Source: UBA4744 sp035282865 (GTDB taxonomy: Bacteria; Actinomycetota; Acidimicrobiia; Spongiisociales; UBA4744). Taken from it: a stretch of DNA of 10,158 bases. Positions 7,361 through 10,158 of this stretch are shown one piece after another (the stretch's first letter is position 1; each line of letters begins with the position of its first letter). The stretch is taken from contig DATEVB010000127.1 in the NCBI GenBank assembly GCA_035282865.1, positions 1 to 10,158 on the forward strand. The letters run 5' to 3'. Made by a program: the position numbers and the translations under genes. A model generated the notes under the pieces. The model saw only the letters and a program-made list of their open reading frames with translations, did no database searches and was not told the origin of the DNA.

Positions 7361-7402
7361 CCTCGAGCTCCCCCGGCAAAAGCCGGGGCGCAACCATCGA
7401 GG
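7361..7402. repeat. Nested inverted repeat between serA and the stress-protein gene
   Basis: Outer arms CCTCGA (7361-7366) and TCGAGG (7397-7402) are perfect complements. Inside them lie CCCCGGC (7371-7377) and GCCGGGG (7382-7388), also perfect, closed by an AAAA loop. The unit sits in the 114-base gap (7336-7449) between two divergent genes, so it has no upstream transcript to terminate. On the serA side it would be in, or just upstream of, the mRNA leader, about 26 bases from the start codon. It may act as an operator, a leader hairpin or only a structural element; sequence alone does not say which. Confidence 0.55.
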
Positions 7403-7414
7403 CGATCTACCGCA

Positions 7415-7420
7415 TAGAGT
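7415..7420 (+). promoter_or_regulatory. Candidate -10 element for the usp-ureohydrolase pair
   Basis: TAGAGT fits TANNNT and would start a transcript near 7427, giving a leader of roughly 23 bases that includes the strong GAGGAGGAG ribosome site at 7437-7445. A -35 element is not recognisable. If it is used, the nested inverted repeat ends 13 bases upstream of it, covering the -35 area. Confidence 0.3.
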
Positions 7421-7449
7421 GAACGGTGAGCCCACCGAGGAGGAGCAGC

Positions 7450-7899
7450 ATGGAAAGGCCAGGATGGTCACCAGATGTCGTGATTGCCGCTACCGACGGG
7501 TCGGAAGGAAGTCTGAGGGCCGCCCATGTGGCTGCCAGTATCGCCAAGAACAACAACTCGAAACTGTACGTGATCACGGTGGTTCGCCCACCCGAGGGTT
7601 GGTGGGGAGTAGGCGGAGCGCCACCGACCGCCACCGCCCTCGCCAAAGCACTCGACGAGGCGCAGCACAGCGTTCTCGATTTGACGACCAAGGATCTGGA
7701 CACCGAGGGAATCGAAGTCCAGACGGTCGAGGAGTTCGGGGACCCGGCTGCCACGATCATCGGTTTCTGCTCCGAGGTCGATGCCGACCTCCTCGTCGCC
7801 GGTAGGCGCGGTGCTGGGCTCATCGAGCGGTTCGTCATGGGATCGGTCGCAGATCGCCTCGCCCACTACGCACCCTGTCCGGTCCTGATGATCCCCTGA
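7450..7899 (+). CDS. Universal stress protein (UspA family, ATP-binding type)
   Basis: 149-residue single-domain Usp protein, a cytoplasmic nucleotide-binding alpha/beta fold protein linked in many bacteria to stress, starvation or hypoxia responses. The N-terminal strand with its ligand Asp is VVIAATDGSEGS (residues 10-21). The C-terminal GRRGAGLIERFVMGS has the G-x2-G-x9-G-S pattern of ATP-binding Usp proteins, and it ends with the family's APCPVLMIP strand. ATG at 7450 is chosen because GAGGAGGAG lies 4 bases before it; the frame extends 24 bases further up to a GTG but that would cover the ribosome site. It is followed after 4 bases by an agmatinase-like gene, so the two are probably cotranscribed. 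What triggers it cannot be read from the sequence. Confidence 0.93.
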   Translation: MERPGWSPDVVIAATDGSEGSLRAAHVAASIAKNNNSKLYVITVVRPPEGWWGVGGAPPTATALAKALDEAQHSVLDLTTKDLDTEGIEVQTVEEFGDPAATIIGFCSEVDADLLVAGRRGAGLIERFVMGSVADRLAHYAPCPVLMIP

Positions 7900-7903
7900 C
7901 CCG

Positions 7904-8881
7904 ATGAGCGAGCCGTTCGACACGTCCCGGGATCTTGCATTCGCGGCCAGAGGATCATTCGCCGGAGTTCCGGCCAGGTCGTTGGCTGATATCGGTGACG
8001 CCGGAGTAGTCATCCTGGGCGCGCCGTTCGACTGGGGCACGTCGTATCGGGCCGGTGCCCGGTTCGGACCTAAAGCGATCCGCGAAGCCGATTACCTTGG
8101 ATTCGACGGCTACCGGCCGCACCTCAACACCGGCATCGACTCATTGGGAACCCTGGACGTAATCGACGCCGGCGATGTCCTCGTAATCCCCGGCGCGGTC
8201 GAAGAGAGCCTCGACCGCATCGCAACCTCCGTCGAAACCATCGCTGCATCGGGAGCGGTCCCGATCGTCCTGGGGGGCGACCACACCATCACCTACGCCA
8301 ACGCCACCGGCGTAGCGAGGGTGGCAGGGTTCGGGAACGTCGCCCTGATCCATGTCGATGCGCACGCCGACACCGGCGAGACCCAGTACGGCCAGCTCTA
8401 CGGGCATGGAACCCCGATGCGGCGTCTGATCGAATCCGGCGCCGTGCCGGGAAACCGTTTCGTCCAGATCGGCCTGAGGGGATACTGGCCGGATCCTGAA
8501 ACCTTCGCCTGGATGCGCGACCAACAGATGCGTTTCTTCACCATGAACGACATCACCGACCAGGGTCTCTCGGCAGTCGTCGACGAGGCAGTGCAGCATG
8601 CGGCCGCAGGTGCCGACGGCGTGTTCGTCTCGGTGGACATCGACGTGGTTGATCCCGGATCGGCTCCCGGCACCGGCACCCCCGAGCCGGGCGGTCTCAC
8701 CCCCCGTCAGATCCTCGACACCGTCCGCCGGCTGGGACGGGACCTCGATGTGTTGGGCGCAGACGTCGTCGAAGTGGCGCCTCCCTACGACGGGCCCGGC
8801 CAGGTCACGGCCTTTCTCGCCAACCGGATCGTGCTGGAAATCCTCAACGGTATGGCCGAACGGCATGTGGCTCGCGCTTGA
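7904..8881 (+). CDS. Ureohydrolase (agmatinase/arginase family)
   Basis: 325-residue manganese-type hydrolase that releases urea from a guanidino compound. All metal-binding motifs are present: GGDHT with H127, VDAHAD with D152, H154 and D156, and SVDIDVVDP with D245 and D247. The two-metal centre should therefore be complete. The N-terminal LGAPFDWGTSYRAGARFGPKAIR is typical of the agmatinase branch (SpeB-like), and PGTGTPEPGG (255-264) is the usual substrate-side loop. Agmatinase, giving putrescine, is the common name, but guanidinobutyrase, guanidinopropionase and guanidine hydrolase share these motifs, so the substrate is open. Start ATG 7904 follows the stress-protein stop by 4 bases without a clear Shine-Dalgarno, which suggests coupled translation. 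A hairpin terminator lies 12 bases after its stop. No other polyamine or arginine gene is in the window. Confidence 0.92.
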   Translation: MSEPFDTSRDLAFAARGSFAGVPARSLADIGDAGVVILGAPFDWGTSYRAGARFGPKAIREADYLGFDGYRPHLNTGIDSLGTLDVIDAGDVLVIPGAVEESLDRIATSVETIAASGAVPIVLGGDHTITYANATGVARVAGFGNVALIHVDAHADTGETQYGQLYGHGTPMRRLIESGAVPGNRFVQIGLRGYWPDPETFAWMRDQQMRFFTMNDITDQGLSAVVDEAVQHAAAGADGVFVSVDIDVVDPGSAPGTGTPEPGGLTPRQILDTVRRLGRDLDVLGADVVEVAPPYDGPGQVTAFLANRIVLEILNGMAERHVARA

Positions 8882-8892
8882 CGATCCGATGT

Positions 8893-8923
8893 CCCGGCCC
8901 GGGGCCGGCCGGGCTATTTCTTC
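8893..8923 (+). terminator. Rho-independent terminator after the ureohydrolase gene
   Basis: CCCGGCC (8893-8899) and GGCCGGG (8907-8913) form a perfect 7-base stem with a 7-base loop, followed on the plus strand by CTATTTCTTC, a T-rich tail. The right arm ends one base before the stop codon (8914-8916) of the leftward small membrane protein. The hairpin therefore also sits directly after that gene, but without a T-run in its direction. Confidence 0.55.
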
Positions 8924-9096
8924 AGCGAGTTGAAGAGAGCCAGGGCCGGAAGCCCGAAAGCGAGCGCGGCGGCGACCAGGCCGATCGCACCGGCCAGAGC
9001 GTCGGTCTGCGAGTTGAAAGCGAAGATAACGGCTACCCAGCCTGTCAGCATGCTGCTGAGGATCAAGAACCACAAGACCGTGCTGATCGACTTCAC
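8914..9096 (-). CDS. Small two-helix membrane protein
   Basis: 60-residue hydrophobic protein of unknown function. Two membrane helices are evident: about residues 5-27 (TVLWFLILSSMLTGWVAVIF) and about 34-55 (ALAGAIGLVAAALAFGLPAL). A short polar turn (NSQTD) joins them, and the protein ends in SLKK, which suggests a cytoplasmic C-terminus. GTG at 9096 is chosen because AAGGAG lies 5 bases upstream; the open frame extends to 9126 but that would swallow the ribosome site. The strong ribosome site and clean membrane pattern make it a likely real gene. It lies 82 bases after tupA on the same strand and may be cotranscribed with it or have its own promoter (a TANNNT match, TAGCGT, is at 9125-9130). 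I cannot assign a family. Confidence 0.72.
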   Translation of the reverse strand: MKSISTVLWFLILSSMLTGWVAVIFAFNSQTDALAGAIGLVAAALAFGLPALALFNSLKK

Positions 9097-9101
9097 AGGA
9101 A

Positions 9102-9107
9102 CTCCTT
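9102..9107 (-). promoter_or_regulatory. Shine-Dalgarno for the small membrane protein
   Basis: AAGGAG on the minus strand is 5 bases before GTG 9096. It is one of the best ribosome sites in the window. It supports both that this short frame is translated and that the start is at 9096 rather than 9126. Confidence 0.7.
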
Positions 9108-9144
9108 CTGCATTACTGGCTGACACGCTACACGCCGAGCGTCG

Positions 9145-9163
9145 CCGCCGGTGCAGTCGGCGG
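9145..9163 (-). other. GC-rich hairpin after tupA (weak terminator candidate)
   Basis: CCGCCG and CGGCGG form a perfect 6-base stem with a 7-base loop, 15 bases beyond the tupA stop. No T-run follows on the minus strand, so it is not a standard intrinsic terminator. It could slow polymerase or protect the tupA mRNA 3' end. Confidence 0.3.
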
Positions 9164-9178
9164 GCTCCACGTCGCCGG

Positions 9179-9973
9179 TCAGGAGCCGACCGGTTGGTAG
9201 ATCATTTCCCCAAACAGATCACGATTGGCCGAGATGATGGCTTGGCGGCCTTCAGCCGATGTGAGCCAGTCGGCAAAGTCCAGCGCAACCGATTCGGTCG
9301 GTGACCCTTTGACCACAATGATCTGGTAAGGGTTGACGAGCACCGGATCGTCGGTCAACGGGATCCTCTCCAGCGAGAGGTAGGGTGCCGCGGCGAGGAA
9401 GGCGCCCAGTTCGGAGAGAACGAACGCCTGGCGCTGATCCGCCACCTGCAATGTGAAACCCATCCCCTGCCCCGTCTCGAGATACCAGGACATGCCGGAC
9501 GGATCGACGCCGGCCAGGTTCCACAACTGCAGCTCTTTCTTATAGGTCCCCGAGCCATCGGACCGGCTGACGAACAAGTCCCCCCGGCGGGCTATTTCCC
9601 GGAACGCCGCGCCGACCGTGGACGGGATAACCTGGCCGGCTTGAGCCGGGCCGGCCAGGACAAAACGGCTCTCCAGGACCGGTTCATATCGAGCCGCCAG
9701 ACCTTCGGCAACGAACCCCCCCTCGAGGTCGGGCGCATGGGTGATGAGCAGGTCGGCTCCGCCTCTTCTCCCCAGCTCGAGGACCTGGGCCGTCGATTCG
9801 CCGACAACACTCAGTTCGACGTCCGGGTATTCCTCTTCATAGCGGGACACGAGCTCATCGAGAATGCCGCTGTCGACCACAGTGGTGCCTGCTGCCACGA
9901 TCACCCTGACCGGGGTGCTGCAGGCGCTCAAGGCCAGGACCGCGATTGCGGTGACGAGGCCCCTACCCTTCAT
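9179..9973 (-). CDS. tupA: Tungstate/molybdate-type ABC transporter substrate-binding lipoprotein (TupA-like)
   Basis: 264-residue periplasm-facing lipoprotein that should capture an oxyanion, most likely tungstate, for an ABC importer. The signal peptide ends in lipobox LSAC with C18 as the lipidated residue. The mature protein follows the TupA pattern: AAGTTVVDSGILDEL (residues 27-41), GADLLITHAPDLEGGFVAEG (72-91), FVSRSDGSGTYKKELQLW (134-151), WYLETGQGMG (163-172), NPYQIIVV (214-221) and a closing FADWLTSAEGRQ (233-244). Differences from the canonical TupA I know: the first loop usually reads TTTS or similar, and SGTH is more usual than SGTY, so affinity could differ. Starts at ATG 9973, whose ATGA overlaps the stop of the upstream ABC ATPase gene by 4 bases. 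That gene carries a molybdate-type TOBE tail, which supports the oxyanion assignment. The permease gene is not in the window and is presumably upstream. Phosphate or general sulfate binding is less likely. Confidence 0.85.
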   Translation of the reverse strand: MKGRGLVTAIAVLALSACSTPVRVIVAAGTTVVDSGILDELVSRYEEEYPDVELSVVGESTAQVLELGRRGGADLLITHAPDLEGGFVAEGLAARYEPVLESRFVLAGPAQAGQVIPSTVGAAFREIARRGDLFVSRSDGSGTYKKELQLWNLAGVDPSGMSWYLETGQGMGFTLQVADQRQAFVLSELGAFLAAAPYLSLERIPLTDDPVLVNPYQIIVVKGSPTESVALDFADWLTSAEGRQAIISANRDLFGEMIYQPVGS

Positions 9974-10158
9974 CGAGGAACCGCCCGCACCGCGGTGGCT
10001 TTCACCATGAGCGTCACCGGAGAACCGGGAGCCAGCTTCAGTGCCTCCCGGGAACCCGGAGTGATGAGAGCAGCGATGAGGGAACCGACGTCGACGATCA
10101 CCTCGATGAGCCGTCCGGTCTCCCGGAGGTCGGCTACCTTACCCGGCCAGCGGTTCCG
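9970..10158 (-). CDS. ABC transporter ATP-binding protein, C-terminal TOBE part (cut by window edge)
   Basis: Only the last 62 residues are visible; the gene runs off the right edge. They form a TOBE/Mop-like domain: NRWPGKVADLRETGRLIEV, then a stretch containing VGSLIAALITPGS, LAPGSPVTLMVKATAVRAVPR and the stop. This is the oxyanion-sensing tail typical of ModC- and TupC-type ATPases, where it binds molybdate or tungstate and can restrain transport. No nucleotide-binding motif is in view, so a stand-alone Mop protein or a ModE-like regulator cannot be fully excluded. The 4-base ATGA overlap with tupA strongly suggests one transport operon, probably with the permease further upstream. Confidence 0.75.
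   Translation of the reverse strand, partial: RNRWPGKVADLRETGRLIEVIVDVGSLIAALITPGSREALKLAPGSPVTLMVKATAVRAVPR

Noticed and set aside
8141..9073. Minus-strand open frame of 310 codons
   Set aside because: It is the antisense shadow of the agmatinase-like gene, whose metal-binding motifs are unmistakable on the plus strand.
1..10158. CRISPR, tRNA, insertion sequence, prophage or defence genes
   Set aside because: No direct-repeat array, cloverleaf, transposase, integrase or other mobile signature was found, and base composition looks even across the window.

Overview
The window is a high-GC chromosomal segment filled almost entirely with housekeeping and metabolic genes. The compact gene packing with GTG starts, the long SerA with an inserted domain and an ACT domain, and the placement of an FAH-family gene directly before gltX all suggest an actinobacterium, possibly an uncultured Acidimicrobiia-like lineage. 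The phylum is an inference from gene style and neighbourhood. No ribosomal or other marker gene is present to prove it.

Layout. Positions 1-5160 carry a tightly packed leftward operon. Its transcription order is S9 prolyl-oligopeptidase-family peptidase, branched-chain aminotransferase (ilvE), an unrecognised 169-residue protein, a hotdog thioesterase, a fumarylacetoacetate-hydrolase-family enzyme, and glutamyl-tRNA synthetase (gltX, cut by the window edge). The last three junctions overlap by 1-4 bases, mostly as GTGA. Divergent from the operon is a short rightward phosphatidylglycerophosphatase A gene (5225-5680), which looks leaderless. It converges on leftward serA (5746-7335). A 114-base divergent spacer with a striking nested inverted repeat separates serA from a rightward pair, a universal stress protein and an agmatinase/arginase-family hydrolase (7450-8881). 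A hairpin terminator follows the pair. The right end is leftward again: the TOBE tail of an ABC-transporter ATPase, a TupA-like tungstate-binding lipoprotein, and a 60-residue two-helix membrane protein.

How the genes work together. serA (serine synthesis), ilvE (branched-chain amino acids) and gltX (Glu-tRNA) form a loose amino-acid-supply neighbourhood like the one I recall around gltX and serA in other actinobacteria. The right end is a molybdate/tungstate-type uptake locus, which implies that the host uses molybdo- or tungsto-enzymes encoded elsewhere.

I found no mobile element, CRISPR array, tRNA, rRNA or phage gene, and nothing that amounts to a clearly undescribed system. The less ordinary points are the unassigned operon protein, the nested inverted repeat between serA and the stress-protein gene, the variant ligand loop of the TupA-like protein, the small membrane protein beside it, and the facing promoters around 5187-5217.
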